From: Oceanitalea sp047302425
GTDB lineage: Bacteria; Actinomycetota; Actinomycetes; Actinomycetales; Actinomycetaceae
Length of the DNA: 64,000 nucleotides
Reading direction: 5' to 3'
Assembly (NCBI RefSeq): GCF_047302425.1
Contig: NZ_CP154855.1
Coordinates: 1,488,001-1,552,000, forward strand
Shown: positions 8,259-16,878 of the stretch, one piece after another
Layout of the letters: each line of letters begins with the position of its first letter
How positions within the stretch are numbered: the stretch's first letter is position 1
Notes under the pieces: generated by a model
Database searches by the model: none
The model's input: the letters and a program-made list of their open reading frames with translations, nothing else
What the model was told of the DNA's origin: nothing
Program-made: the position numbers and the translations under genes

Positions 8259-9256
8259 CGCCGGCCCCGGCTCGCCACGATGCGCAGGACCGCGCGCTCG
8301 ACGGCGAAGACCGGGTCCCGGCTCAGGCCCTTGACCTCGGCGTCCGCGGCGGCGACGGCGGTGATCGCCCGCGCCAGCCCCTCCGGGCCCCAGCCGGCGA
8401 GCTCGCGCCGCGCCTGGTCCACCTGCCACGGCGCCAGGCCCAGGCCACCAGCGCCGCCGCGGCCGGACATCGCCTCGACCTTGGCCATCGTGCGCAGCTT
8501 GACCGCCAGCGCGGCAACGAGGACAACCGGGTTGGCGCCGGACTCGAGCGCGTGGCGCAGCAGCGTGACGGCCTGCCCGGCGTTGCCGGCGATGGCGGCG
8601 TCGGCGACCTTGAAGCCCGTCGCCTCCACCCGGCCACCGTGGTACCGCTCGACGACGTCCGCGCTGATGCGCCCGGTGGTGTCGGCGACGAGCTGCGTGC
8701 AGGCGGCCGCGAGCTCGCGCAGGTCGGAGCCCACCGCCTGGACCAGCGCCTGGATCGCGCCCTGGTCGATCTGCCGGCGGGCCCGCCGGAACTCGGCGGA
8801 GACGAAGGCGGCCTTCTCCGCGTCCCGCTTGACCGGCTCGCAGGCCACGACGGGGTGGCCGGCCTTGGTGACGGCGTCGAGCAGACGCTTGCCGCGCACA
8901 CCACCACCGTGCTGGAGGACGAGGGTGACGTCGTCGGCGGGGGCGCGCAGGTAGGTGATGGTGTCGTCGATGAGGGCGTCGGTGCAGCTCTCGACGCCGG
9001 TGATGACGATGCACCTGGCCTCGCCGAAGAGCGAGGGGCTGGCGAGCATCTCGAGGCGGCCGGAGTCGTAGGCGGCGGCGTCGAGGCGGGTCACCTCCGT
9101 GCCGGAGTCCGCCTCGCGGGCCTGCTCGACGATGCGCGCGACCGCGCGGTCGCTGAGCACGCCCTCGGCGCCGCGCACGAGCACGACGGGAGCGAGCGGG
9201 GCCTCGTCCCAGCTCAGTCCGGACGGGGCGCTGGCGCGACGGGTCTTCGGGGGCAC
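8255..9256 (-). CDS. holA: DNA polymerase III subunit delta
   Basis: A 333-residue clamp-loader subunit that opens the beta sliding clamp. Visible family features are 'APVVLVRGAEGVLSDRAV' at the N-terminus, where the ATPase core is degenerate and lacks a Walker A motif, as is normal for delta. The C-terminal helical domain has 'QVDQARRELAGWGPEGLARA'. I chose the GTG at 9256 because a CAGGCT hexamer 6 nt before it resembles the leaderless promoters seen elsewhere here; a longer in-frame start at 9283 is possible. It shares an operon with the NUDIX gene, and the comEC-holA-rpsT order is typical of actinobacteria. Confidence 0.9.
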   Translation of the reverse strand: MPPKTRRASAPSGLSWDEAPLAPVVLVRGAEGVLSDRAVARIVEQAREADSGTEVTRLDAAAYDSGRLEMLASPSLFGEARCIVITGVESCTDALIDDTITYLRAPADDVTLVLQHGGGVRGKRLLDAVTKAGHPVVACEPVKRDAEKAAFVSAEFRRARRQIDQGAIQALVQAVGSDLRELAAACTQLVADTTGRISADVVERYHGGRVEATGFKVADAAIAGNAGQAVTLLRHALESGANPVVLVAALAVKLRTMAKVEAMSGRGGAGGLGLAPWQVDQARRELAGWGPEGLARAITAVAAADAEVKGLSRDPVFAVERAVLRIVASRGRR

Positions 9257-9317
9257 GCCCCAAGCCTGCCACGGACCACCCACAGCGCCGGCACCGGCGG
9301 GAGCACGCGGGTCGGCA

Positions 9318-10277
9318 CTACTGTCGCGCGCCGCGCCGGGGGACGGAGGCGATCGAGATCGCGACGAGCGCGAGGAGGGTGCCGGCCACCGTCGTCGGGC
9401 TCACGACCGATCCGGCGACCGGCGCGAGCAGGTCGAGCGCGAGGGAGCCGATGAGCTGGCCGGCGATCGAGCCGAGCCCGAGCACGAGGACGCCGGTGCG
9501 CGGGACGATCGCCGCGGAGCCGGCGATGAAGACGATGCCGTAGAGCCCCCCGGTGTACAGCCACCACTCGCCGGGCAGCTCCTCGGGCAGCCCGCGGCCG
9601 CGGACCAGCACGGCGGCGAGGAGCGCGACGGTCCCCGCGACGAAGTTCGACACGGTCGCCGTCAGCGGCGAGCCGCCCACGGCCCCGACGCGCGCGTTCG
9701 CGGCGTGCTGGAAGCCGGTGAGGAGGCCCGCGAGGAGTGGGAGGAGGGCGGGCAGGAGCAGCTCCTGCCACGGGCGCTCCCCGGTGAAGGAGGAGGACGC
9801 CGCGAGGACGACCGCCACGAGAACGAGGCCCGCACCGACGAGCCGCGGCGTCGTCGGCCGCCGGCGCACGTCCTGCGCAAAGCCGATCGCGTCGGTGAGC
9901 AGCCCGCTCAGCGTCTGCCCCGCGACCACCGCGACGGTGAAGACGGCCACCCCGACGACGGCGACGACGGCGGACTGGGTGAGGACGAGCACCGCGCCGA
10001 TCGTGCCGGCGAGGAGGTAGACGGGAGGCAGCTCGCGCCGGCGGACCGCGCCCGGGAGGCGCAGCACCCCGCGCCGCACCCGCGGCAGCGCGAGCGCGAC
10101 GACGACCATGACGACGAGCCCGCCGCCGAAGCTCAGCAGCGCGGCGAGGACCGGGTCCTCCAGCTGCGCGCCGAGCTCGCCGTTGATGCGCGACTGCACG
10201 GGCACGACTGCACCGATCGCGGCGGCGAGCAGCGCCGCCAGCCAGACGGGCAGGGCGGGGGTGGTCCGGTGGGGCAT
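9318..10277 (-). CDS. DMT superfamily transporter, YdcZ (DUF606) type
   Basis: A 319-residue membrane protein with about ten hydrophobic helices arranged as two similar halves, each beginning with a pattern like 'VVPVQSRINGELGAQL' and 'GLLTGFQHAANARVGAV'. This inner duplication is the mark of the double-length YdcZ/DUF606 subgroup of the drug/metabolite transporter superfamily. The substrate is unknown. The ATG at 10277 is preceded by GAGGAGAG. An inverted repeat (10306-10341) separates it from rpsT upstream, so it is likely transcribed on its own or by readthrough. Confidence 0.85.
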   Translation of the reverse strand: MPHRTTPALPVWLAALLAAAIGAVVPVQSRINGELGAQLEDPVLAALLSFGGGLVVMVVVALALPRVRRGVLRLPGAVRRRELPPVYLLAGTIGAVLVLTQSAVVAVVGVAVFTVAVVAGQTLSGLLTDAIGFAQDVRRRPTTPRLVGAGLVLVAVVLAASSSFTGERPWQELLLPALLPLLAGLLTGFQHAANARVGAVGGSPLTATVSNFVAGTVALLAAVLVRGRGLPEELPGEWWLYTGGLYGIVFIAGSAAIVPRTGVLVLGLGSIAGQLIGSLALDLLAPVAGSVVSPTTVAGTLLALVAISIASVPRRGARQ

Positions 10278-10305
10278 CGGCTCTCCTCGAGGGGCGTCGG
10301 ACGAC

Positions 10306-10341
10306 GACGGCGCCGCTCCCCGGTGGGGGAACGGCGCCGTC
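10306..10341 (-). terminator. Stem-loop terminator of rpsT
   Basis: A perfect 10-bp GC-rich stem (10306-10315 with 10332-10341) and a 16-nt loop lie just downstream of the rpsT stop codon. No U-tract follows. Confidence 0.65.
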
Positions 10342-10359
10342 GGCGGGAGGGCCGGGTCT

Positions 10360-10620
10360 TTACAGGCCGGCGACCTGCTTGGCGAGCTTCGACTTGCGCT
10401 GCGCGGCCTGGTTGGCATGGATGACGCCCTTGCTCGCGGCCTTGTCGAGCTTGCGGCCGGCGGACTGGAGCGCGGTGGTCGCGGTCTCCTTGTCGCCGGC
10501 GGCGATGGCCTCGCGAACCCGACGCACGTGCGTCTTGAGCTCGGACTTCACGGCCTTGTTGCGGAGACGCGCCTTCTCGTTGGTGAGGATGCGCTTCTTC
10601 TGGGACTTGATGTTCGCCAC
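10360..10620 (-). CDS. rpsT: 30S ribosomal protein S20
   Basis: An 86-residue, very basic protein starting 'MANIKSQKKRILTNEKARLR', the clear S20 signature, and ending in the usual Lys/Gln-rich helix 'AAQRKSKLAKQVAGL'. It is a primary 16S rRNA-binding protein of the small subunit. It uses a GTG start with TAGGAG somewhat far (11 nt) upstream. Weak start and a long leader fit with autogenous control, which is known for S20 in other bacteria, but no regulatory structure is proven here. It is followed by a good stem-loop. Confidence 0.97.
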   Translation of the reverse strand: MANIKSQKKRILTNEKARLRNKAVKSELKTHVRRVREAIAAGDKETATTALQSAGRKLDKAASKGVIHANQAAQRKSKLAKQVAGL

Positions 10621-10940
10621 GTGTGGAACTTCTCCTACTCGCCGAAGCGATCAGACAATGGGTCGGTGAGGGCTGTGCCAGCGACCGGGACTGGGGAGTG
10701 GGGACACCCGTGGTCAGCCGCGAGCCGGCCCCCGCACGACCGGCGGAGGCTCAGCGAAGAACTTTACCAGGTGCCGGGCCCGTGCGGGACAGGTGTGGCG
10801 CCCGTCATTCGTCCCGGCCGGGAACCCTTCCGATTGCGCAGCAGCGGGCGCTCGGTAGCGTGATCGGGCGCCCCGCAGGGGGCAGGCTGAGCCAGGCACC
10901 GCCGGTCAGTCGTCAACGAGCTCACAGGGAGAACCACTCG
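10621..10940. promoter_or_regulatory. Divergent intergenic region of rpsT and the BCCT transporter (320 bp)
   Basis: No gene is visible in these 320 bp. For rpsT on the minus strand, TAAAGT (plus-strand 10761-10766) is a good -10 and would give a leader of about 130 nt. For the BCCT gene on the plus strand, TTGCGC (10834-10839) and TAGCGT (10856-10861) are 16 nt apart and form a plausible promoter. Both assignments come from pattern matching only. Confidence 0.45.
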
Positions 10941-12743
10941 ATGCTGACCCGGTTGCACGACCTGCTACGCCTCCGGACGTCACCGGCGATCTTCTTCGGC
11001 GCAGCCGCGATCATCATCCTCTTCGTCGTTGCCACGATCGCCTTCACGGAGCCGCTGGACCGCGCCGTCAGCGCCTCGTCGGACTGGCTGCTCGCCAACT
11101 TCGGCTGGTTCTACATCCTCGGCGTCACCGTGTTCCTCGTGTTCCTCCTCTTCATCGCCGTCGGCCGATTCGGCCGGGTGAAGCTGGGGCCGGACGACGA
11201 GCCGCCGGAGCACTCCGGGCTGTCCTGGTTCGCCATGCTCTTCGCCGCCGGCATCGGGTCGATCCTCATGTTCTGGGGCGTGGCCGAGCCGATCAGCCAC
11301 TTCGGCGACCCGCCCCGCGGGGAGTCGCTCGGCATCGAGGCGGGGACCTGGGCCGCGGCGAGTGACGCGATGAACTTCACGTACTACCACTTCACGCTGC
11401 ACACCTGGACGATCTTCACGCTCCCGGCGCTGTGCTTCGCGTACTTCATCCACAAGCGCAACCTGCCGCCGCGCGTCAGCTCGATCTTCCAGCCGATCCT
11501 CGGTGAGCGGATCCACGGCCCGATCGGGAAGGTCATCGACATCGTTGCGATCGTCGGCACCGTCTTCGGTGTCGCGGTCTCGATCGGTCTGGGCACCCTC
11601 CAGATCAACGGTGGCCTCGGCCAGCTCTTCGGCGTCCCGGAGAGTGCCGGGTGGCAGCTCATCATCATCGGCGTGGTCTGCGGGATCGCGCTCGTGTCGG
11701 TGGCCCTCGGGCTGGACAAGGGCATCAAGGTGCTCTCGAACTTCAACATCGTCATGGCCGTCGCCCTGCTCGTCTTCGTCCTCGTCACCGGCTCGACGCT
11801 CTTCATGCTCCAGGGCACCTTCGAGTCGCTCGGGAGCTACCTGCAGAACCTCCCGGAGCTGGCGCTCTGGAACGACACCTTCGCCAACACCGGGTGGCAG
11901 AGCGGGTGGACGGTCTTCTACTGGGCCTGGACCATCACGTGGTCGCCCTTCGTGGGCATCTTCATCGCCCGCATCTCCAAGGGCCGCACCATCCGGCAGT
12001 TCGTCTCCGGCGTGCTGGCGATCCCGGCCGGCTTCTCCGTCATCTGGTTCGGCATCTTCGGCTTCGGCTCCTTCGACATCGAGCTCAACGGCGACGGCGG
12101 CCTGGTCGAGCGTGTCGTGGACGACGGCGACATCCCCGGCGCCCTGTTCGCCTTCCTCGAGCACCATCCGTTCACGCTGCCGGTCTCGATCATCGCCATC
12201 GGCCTCGTCGTCATCTTCTTCGTCACGTCCGTGGACTCCGCGGCGCTCGTCACCGACACGATGGCCAACGGGCACGAGGACTTCAACCCGCTCAACCAGC
12301 GCATCTTCTGGGCCCTGGCCATCGGTGCCATCACCGCGACCCTGCTCGTGTTCTCCGGGAGCGGCGGGCTCGAGGCGCTGGAGTCGACCATCATCCTCGT
12401 CGGCCTGCCCTTCTTCGTCATGGGCTACTTCCAGATGTACGCGATGTACCGCGCCCTGCGTGAGGACGCCGGTGAGCTGCCGCCCATGCGGACGCGTGCC
12501 TGGAAGCAGGTGCTGCCGCCGGAGGAGTACGAGCGTCGTGAGGCCGATCCCGAGGACGACACCACCGACTTCGTCGTCGAGCCGGAGGCGATCGGGGAGG
12601 CCCCGGAGATGCGCGACCCCTACGTGTCCGCCGAGCGCCGGCCGCGGTGGTCGAGCCGCCGCGGCACCCTCCCGGCGCGTACGGACACGGAGCGCAAGAC
12701 CTACAGCACGTCCGCCGAGCGCCCTGACGGCGGCATGGAGTAG
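10941..12743 (+). CDS. BCCT family choline/carnitine/betaine-type transporter
   Basis: A 600-residue secondary transporter with about 12 helices and a hydrophilic C-terminal tail of about 80 residues rich in acidic and Arg residues, which is often osmosensory in this family. Family hallmarks are 'MLFAAGIGSILMFWGVAEPI' and the TM8 signature 'WTVFYWAWTITWSPFVGIF'. Compared with BetP as I remember it, the aromatic-box tryptophans are altered: one is Phe in 'HFTLHTWTIF' and the TM8 one is Thr in 'WAWTITW'. The substrate may therefore differ from glycine betaine. The ATG is preceded by AGGGAGA. Confidence 0.92.
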   Translation: MLTRLHDLLRLRTSPAIFFGAAAIIILFVVATIAFTEPLDRAVSASSDWLLANFGWFYILGVTVFLVFLLFIAVGRFGRVKLGPDDEPPEHSGLSWFAMLFAAGIGSILMFWGVAEPISHFGDPPRGESLGIEAGTWAAASDAMNFTYYHFTLHTWTIFTLPALCFAYFIHKRNLPPRVSSIFQPILGERIHGPIGKVIDIVAIVGTVFGVAVSIGLGTLQINGGLGQLFGVPESAGWQLIIIGVVCGIALVSVALGLDKGIKVLSNFNIVMAVALLVFVLVTGSTLFMLQGTFESLGSYLQNLPELALWNDTFANTGWQSGWTVFYWAWTITWSPFVGIFIARISKGRTIRQFVSGVLAIPAGFSVIWFGIFGFGSFDIELNGDGGLVERVVDDGDIPGALFAFLEHHPFTLPVSIIAIGLVVIFFVTSVDSAALVTDTMANGHEDFNPLNQRIFWALAIGAITATLLVFSGSGGLEALESTIILVGLPFFVMGYFQMYAMYRALREDAGELPPMRTRAWKQVLPPEEYERREADPEDDTTDFVVEPEAIGEAPEMRDPYVSAERRPRWSSRRGTLPARTDTERKTYSTSAERPDGGME

Positions 12744-12750
12744 CCCTCCG

Positions 12751-12765
12751 CCGGCACCCTGCCGG
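12751..12765 (+). terminator. Short stem-loop after the BCCT gene
   Basis: CCGGCA and TGCCGG pair across a 3-nt loop, 8 nt after the stop codon. It is small, so the call is tentative. Confidence 0.4.
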
Positions 12766-12800
12766 ACGACGAGGCCCGCTCGCGTGGCAGGCTTGGTGCC

Positions 12801-13364
12801 ATGAGTACGACCAACGACGCGATGAACCAGATCGTCGTCAACGTCGTGCGCCTCGCGCGCCGGCCGGGCTACCTCCTGCTCGTCGGCGCCGCGGTGCCCG
12901 TCGGTGTCTTCCTCCTGTTCGGGCTCCTCCTCGGCCTGGAGGCCGAGTCCTGGGGCGGGTGGGTGCCCTTCGCCCTCGCGGTGCTGCTCGCCGTGCCCGT
13001 CGCCGTCCTCGCGGTGCGCCGCGAGCGGCTGCAGCGGGCGACGGCGGACATCGGCGACGGTCCGGTGACGACGGCGGGAGGCGTCGTCGTCGTGACGAAC
13101 CAGCCGGCCGCGGGCGACCTGGAGGAGGAGCTCGCCACCCTGACGGAGGCGATGGACGAGGGAAGGGTGCGCACTGCCCGGTGGTTCCCGCGGGTGGAGG
13201 CCACCCAGCGGGCGCTGCTGCGGGCGGCCGGCGGGCCGGTCAGGGCGCCCTACCTGCGCGACGACCTGCGGGTCACGCTCGTCGCCTTCCTCGGCACGGT
13301 CGCCGCGATCCCGCTCGGCGTCCTCGGCTCCTTCATGAGCGCCTTCGCCCTGCTCGTGTCCTGA
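12801..13364 (+). CDS. Hypothetical membrane protein
   Basis: A 187-residue protein I do not recognise. Two hydrophobic segments (about residues 22-45 and 52-70) are followed by a soluble part with 'GGVVVVTNQPAAGDLEEELA', and a third segment lies at the C-terminus (about 160-185). The layout suggests a protein with both ends near the membrane and a central cytoplasmic domain. A CAGGCT hexamer 7 nt before the ATG resembles a leaderless promoter. The gene converges on a small ORF, with a stem-loop between them. Confidence 0.7.
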   Translation: MSTTNDAMNQIVVNVVRLARRPGYLLLVGAAVPVGVFLLFGLLLGLEAESWGGWVPFALAVLLAVPVAVLAVRRERLQRATADIGDGPVTTAGGVVVVTNQPAAGDLEEELATLTEAMDEGRVRTARWFPRVEATQRALLRAAGGPVRAPYLRDDLRVTLVAFLGTVAAIPLGVLGSFMSAFALLVS

Positions 13365-13376
13365 CCGGAGAACCCA

Positions 13377-13414
13377 GCTCTCGGTGAGTGTGGCTGGCCC
13401 CCATCGCCGAGAGC
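13377..13414. terminator. Bidirectional stem-loop between convergent genes
   Basis: GCTCTCGG (13377-13384) and CCGAGAGC (13407-13414) form a perfect 8-bp stem. It sits between the stop of the gene at 12801 and the stop of the small minus-strand ORF at 13432, where a shared terminator is expected. Confidence 0.55.
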
Positions 13415-13431
13415 CGGATCCTCCGCCACGG

Positions 13432-13566
13432 CTACGTCGGGTTGGCACGCAGCTCGTCGGCGATCTCCTCCTCCGGACGCGGCGGGACCGTCTCGTCCTC
13501 CTCGAGGGAGACCGGCTCGGCCTCGCGGGCGGTGGGCTCGGTCGGCTCGTCTGGCTGCGTCGACAT
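13432..13566 (-). CDS. Small acidic hypothetical protein (44 aa)
   Basis: A 44-residue, strongly acidic and Pro-rich protein ending 'EEEIADELRANPT'. It is probably disordered and has no cysteine or membrane segment. I list it because the ATG has an unusually strong ribosome-binding site (GGAGGAGAGGA) and the frame is clean. It is divergent from lepA. No function can be suggested. Confidence 0.55.
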   Translation of the reverse strand: MSTQPDEPTEPTAREAEPVSLEEDETVPPRPEEEIADELRANPT

Positions 13567-13695
13567 GGTGTTCCTCTCCTCCTCGGACAGACCCCGGGGC
13601 GGAGGCGCGGGTCGGCGGCGCCTCGTGGGACCATGGGAGGCAGTGTGTCCTCGCGGAGCAGGTTCCGCGCGTCGTCGTCGCTTGAAGGAACGTGA

Positions 13696-15570
13696 GTGTC
13701 CCCGATCCCCAGCCCCGAGCTGACCCGAGCGATCGCCCCCGCGGCGACCGCGCCCGAGCTGCTGCGCAACTTCTGCATCATCGCGCACATCGACCACGGC
13801 AAGTCGACCCTGGCCGACCGCATGCTCCAGCTCACCGGCGTCGTCGAGGACCGCGCGATGCGCGCCCAGTACCTCGACCGGATGGACATCGAGCGTGAGC
13901 GCGGCATCACGATCAAGTCCCAGGCCGTGCGCATGCCGTGGCAGGTGGGGGAGCGCGCCTACGCACTCAACATGATCGACACCCCCGGCCACGTCGACTT
14001 CACCTACGAGGTCTCCCGCTCGCTCGCCGCCTGCGAGGGTGCACTCCTCCTCGTCGACGCCGCCCAGGGCATCGAGGCCCAGACCCTCGCCAACCTCTAC
14101 CTGGCGATGGAGAACGACCTCACGATCATCCCGGTCCTCAACAAGATCGACCTGCCCGGCGCCCAGCCCGAGCGCTACGCGGACGAGCTCGCCGGCCTCA
14201 TCGGCGGGGACCCGGAGGACTGCCTCCGGGTGTCGGGCAAGACGGGCGTCGGCGTGCCCGCGCTCCTCGACCGCATCGTCAGCGACATCCCGGCTCCCGT
14301 CGGCGACCCGGACGCCCCCGCGCGGGCGATGATCTTCGACTCCGTCTACGACACCTACCGCGGCGTCGTCACCTACGTGCGCGTCGTCGACGGCGAGATC
14401 AAGCCGCGCGAGAAGCTCACGATGATGTCGACCGGCACGAGCGTCGACCTCCTCGAGATCGGCGTCAGCTCCCCGGAGCCCAAGCCCACCAAGGGCCTGG
14501 GCGTCGGTGAGGTCGGCTACCTCATCACCGGCGTCAAGGACGTGCGCCAGTCGCGCGTCGGTGACACGGTCACCAACGCTGCCCGCCCCGCCTCCGAGGC
14601 GGCCGGCGAGTACCGCGACCCGCAGCCGATGGTCTACTCCGGGCTCTTCCCGGTGGACGGCTCGGACTACCCGGTGCTGCGTGACGCGCTGGACAAGCTC
14701 AAGCTCAACGACGCCGCGCTCGCCTACGAGCCGGAGACCTCGGTCGCGCTCGGCTTCGGCTTCCGCTGCGGCTACCTCGGCCTGCTCCACCTCGAGATCG
14801 TGCGCGAGCGCCTCGAGCGCGAGTTCGACCTCGACCTCATCTCCACCGCTCCCAACGTCGTCTACGGCGTCGTCACCGAGGACGGCACGCGGACCGAGGT
14901 GACCAACCCGAGCGAGTACCCCGACGGGAAGATCACCGAGGTCTACGAGCCGGTCGTGCGCGCGACGATCATCACGCCGTCGGAGTTCATCGGCCCGGTC
15001 ATGGAGCTGTGCCAGCAGCGGCGCGGCACCCAGGACGGGATGGACTACCTGTCCCCGGAGCGCGTGGAGATGCGCTACCACCTGCCGCTGGCCGAGATCG
15101 TCTTCGACTTCTTCGACCAGCTCAAGTCGCGCACCCGCGGCTACGCCTCCTTCGACTACGAGGCCGACGGCGAGCAGGTCGCCGACCTCGTCAAGGTCGA
15201 CATCCTCCTCCACGGCGAGAAGGTCGACGCCTTCAGCTCGATCGTCCACCGCGACAAGGCCTACTCCTACGGGGTGGAGATGGCCGGCAAGCTGCGCGAG
15301 ATCATCCCCCGGCAGCAGTTCGAGGTGCCGATCCAGGCCGCCATCGGCGCCCGGATCATCGCCCGCGAGACCATCCGCGCGCTGCGCAAGGACATGCTCG
15401 CCAAGTGCTACGGCGGTGACATCTCCCGCAAGCGCAAGCTCCTGGAGAAGCAGAAGGAGGGCAAGAAGCGGATGAAGCAGATCGGCCGGGTCGAGGTCCC
15501 GCCGGAGGCCTTCATCGCCGCACTGTCCTCCGACACCCCGACCGGCAAGGACGCCAAGGGCAAGAAGTGA
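13696..15570 (+). CDS. lepA: Elongation factor 4 (LepA)
   Basis: A 624-residue translational GTPase that acts on stalled or mis-translocated ribosomes. The GTPase motifs are intact: 'IIAHIDHGKSTLADR' (G1), 'RERGITI' (G2), 'DTPGHVD' (G3) and 'NKID' (G4). The LepA-specific C-terminal region ends with 'CYGGDISRKRKLLEKQKEGK'. The GTG at 13696 has AAGGAA upstream; an overlapping GTG at 13692 is out of frame. The stop overlaps the hemW start, giving the conserved lepA-hemW pair. Confidence 0.97.
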   Translation: MSPIPSPELTRAIAPAATAPELLRNFCIIAHIDHGKSTLADRMLQLTGVVEDRAMRAQYLDRMDIERERGITIKSQAVRMPWQVGERAYALNMIDTPGHVDFTYEVSRSLAACEGALLLVDAAQGIEAQTLANLYLAMENDLTIIPVLNKIDLPGAQPERYADELAGLIGGDPEDCLRVSGKTGVGVPALLDRIVSDIPAPVGDPDAPARAMIFDSVYDTYRGVVTYVRVVDGEIKPREKLTMMSTGTSVDLLEIGVSSPEPKPTKGLGVGEVGYLITGVKDVRQSRVGDTVTNAARPASEAAGEYRDPQPMVYSGLFPVDGSDYPVLRDALDKLKLNDAALAYEPETSVALGFGFRCGYLGLLHLEIVRERLEREFDLDLISTAPNVVYGVVTEDGTRTEVTNPSEYPDGKITEVYEPVVRATIITPSEFIGPVMELCQQRRGTQDGMDYLSPERVEMRYHLPLAEIVFDFFDQLKSRTRGYASFDYEADGEQVADLVKVDILLHGEKVDAFSSIVHRDKAYSYGVEMAGKLREIIPRQQFEVPIQAAIGARIIARETIRALRKDMLAKCYGGDISRKRKLLEKQKEGKKRMKQIGRVEVPPEAFIAALSSDTPTGKDAKGKK

Positions 15571-16805
15571 GCCCTGCCCTTCCCGCGGGCGACCCGGTCC
15601 CCGCCGACGGCGCCCTCCCGGCGTCCGCGGCGGCCGGCTCGGCCGAGCGCGACTTCGGCGTCTACCTCCACGTGCCCTTCTGCCGGGTGCGCTGCGGGTA
15701 CTGCGACTTCAACACCTACACCGCCACCGAGCTCGGGGGCGGGGCCAGCCAGGCCGCCTACGCGGACACCGCGCGCCGGGAGATCGATCTCGCCGCCGGC
15801 GTGCTCGAGCGGGCGGGCGTGGCGCGGCGCGAGGTGTCGACCGTCTTCGTCGGCGGCGGCACGCCTACGCTCCTGCCCGCTGCCGACCTCGCGACGATGC
15901 TCACCCACGTCCGCGGCACGTGGGGCCTGGCCGACGGCGCGGAGGTGACGACGGAGGCCAACCCGGACTCCGTCACGCCGGCCTCCCTCGAGCAGCTCGC
16001 CGACGCCGGCTTCACGCGCGTGTCCTTCGGCATGCAGTCCGCCGTCCCGCACGTCCTCGCCACCCTCGACCGCACCCACGACCCCGCCCGCCTGCCCGAC
16101 GTCGTCCGCTGGGCGCGCGACGCGGGCCTCGACGTCTCGGTCGACCTCATCTACGGCACCCCGGGGGAGTCGCTCGGCGACTGGCGGACCAGCCTGGAGA
16201 CCGCCGTAGCCCTCGAGCCGGACCACGTGTCCGCCTACGCGCTCGGGATCGAGCCGGGGACCAAGATGGGCGCGCAGGTCCGTCGCGGCGAGCTACCCAT
16301 GCCGGACGACGACGACGCGGCCCTCAAGTACGAGGTGGCCGACGACGTCCTCACCGCCGCCGGCCTGTCCTGGTACGAGGTGTCGAACTTCGCGACGACG
16401 CCGGAGCACGCGTGCCGGCACAACCTCAACTACTGGCGGGGTGCCGACTGGTGGGGCGTGGGGCCGGGCGCGCACAGTCACGTCGGCGGGGTGCGCTGGT
16501 GGAACGTCAAGCACCCGCGCGCGTACGCCCACCGGCTCGAGCAGGGGCTGAGCCCGGGCGCCGGGCACGAGGTGCTCGACGACGGCGCCCGCGAGCTCGA
16601 GCGGGTGCTGCTCGGCGTGCGGCTTGCCGAGGGTCTGGAGCTGGAGCCGGGGACCGGCCGGGTGCCCGAGCGGCACCGCGAGGCCGTCGCCGGGCTCATC
16701 GCCGAGGGGCTCGTCGACATGCCCGCCGCCCGCGCCGGCCGCATCCTCCTCACCCGTCGCGGCCGCCTGCTGGCCGACACGGTCGTCCGCGCCCTCACCG
16801 ACTGA
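15567..16805 (+). CDS. hemW: HemW, radical SAM heme chaperone
   Basis: A 412-residue radical SAM protein related to oxygen-independent coproporphyrinogen III oxidase. The cluster motif CxxxCxxC is present as Cys39, Cys43 and Cys46 in 'FCRVRCGYCDFNTYT', followed by 'VFVGGGTPTLL'. HemW proteins bind heme and deliver it to target enzymes; they are not coproporphyrinogen oxidases despite older names. The GTG start overlaps the lepA stop. In many actinobacteria DUF3097 and hrcA follow directly. Here they lie 13 kb away, beyond an accessory block. Confidence 0.93.
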   Translation: MSPALPAGDPVPADGALPASAAAGSAERDFGVYLHVPFCRVRCGYCDFNTYTATELGGGASQAAYADTARREIDLAAGVLERAGVARREVSTVFVGGGTPTLLPAADLATMLTHVRGTWGLADGAEVTTEANPDSVTPASLEQLADAGFTRVSFGMQSAVPHVLATLDRTHDPARLPDVVRWARDAGLDVSVDLIYGTPGESLGDWRTSLETAVALEPDHVSAYALGIEPGTKMGAQVRRGELPMPDDDDAALKYEVADDVLTAAGLSWYEVSNFATTPEHACRHNLNYWRGADWWGVGPGAHSHVGGVRWWNVKHPRAYAHRLEQGLSPGAGHEVLDDGARELERVLLGVRLAEGLELEPGTGRVPERHREAVAGLIAEGLVDMPAARAGRILLTRRGRLLADTVVRALTD

Positions 16806-16813
16806 CGACCCAG

Positions 16814-16865
16814 CCCGCGCCGACAGCAGAGCTGTTCCGTGGAACAGCTCTGCTGTCGGCGCGGG
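16814..16865. terminator. Perfect 52-bp palindrome between hemW and a convergent gene
   Basis: Two perfectly complementary 25-bp arms (16814-16838 and 16841-16865) enclose a 2-nt loop. In position it is a bidirectional terminator for hemW and the secreted-protein gene. The length and perfection are far beyond the other stem-loops in this window. Its arm contains GCCGACAGCAGAGCTGTT, which is closely related to the 18-bp units inside the SNF2 helicase gene at 28445-28516, so it may belong to a dispersed repeat family. Confidence 0.8.
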
Positions 16866-16878
16866 GGCGGTGGTTGCC

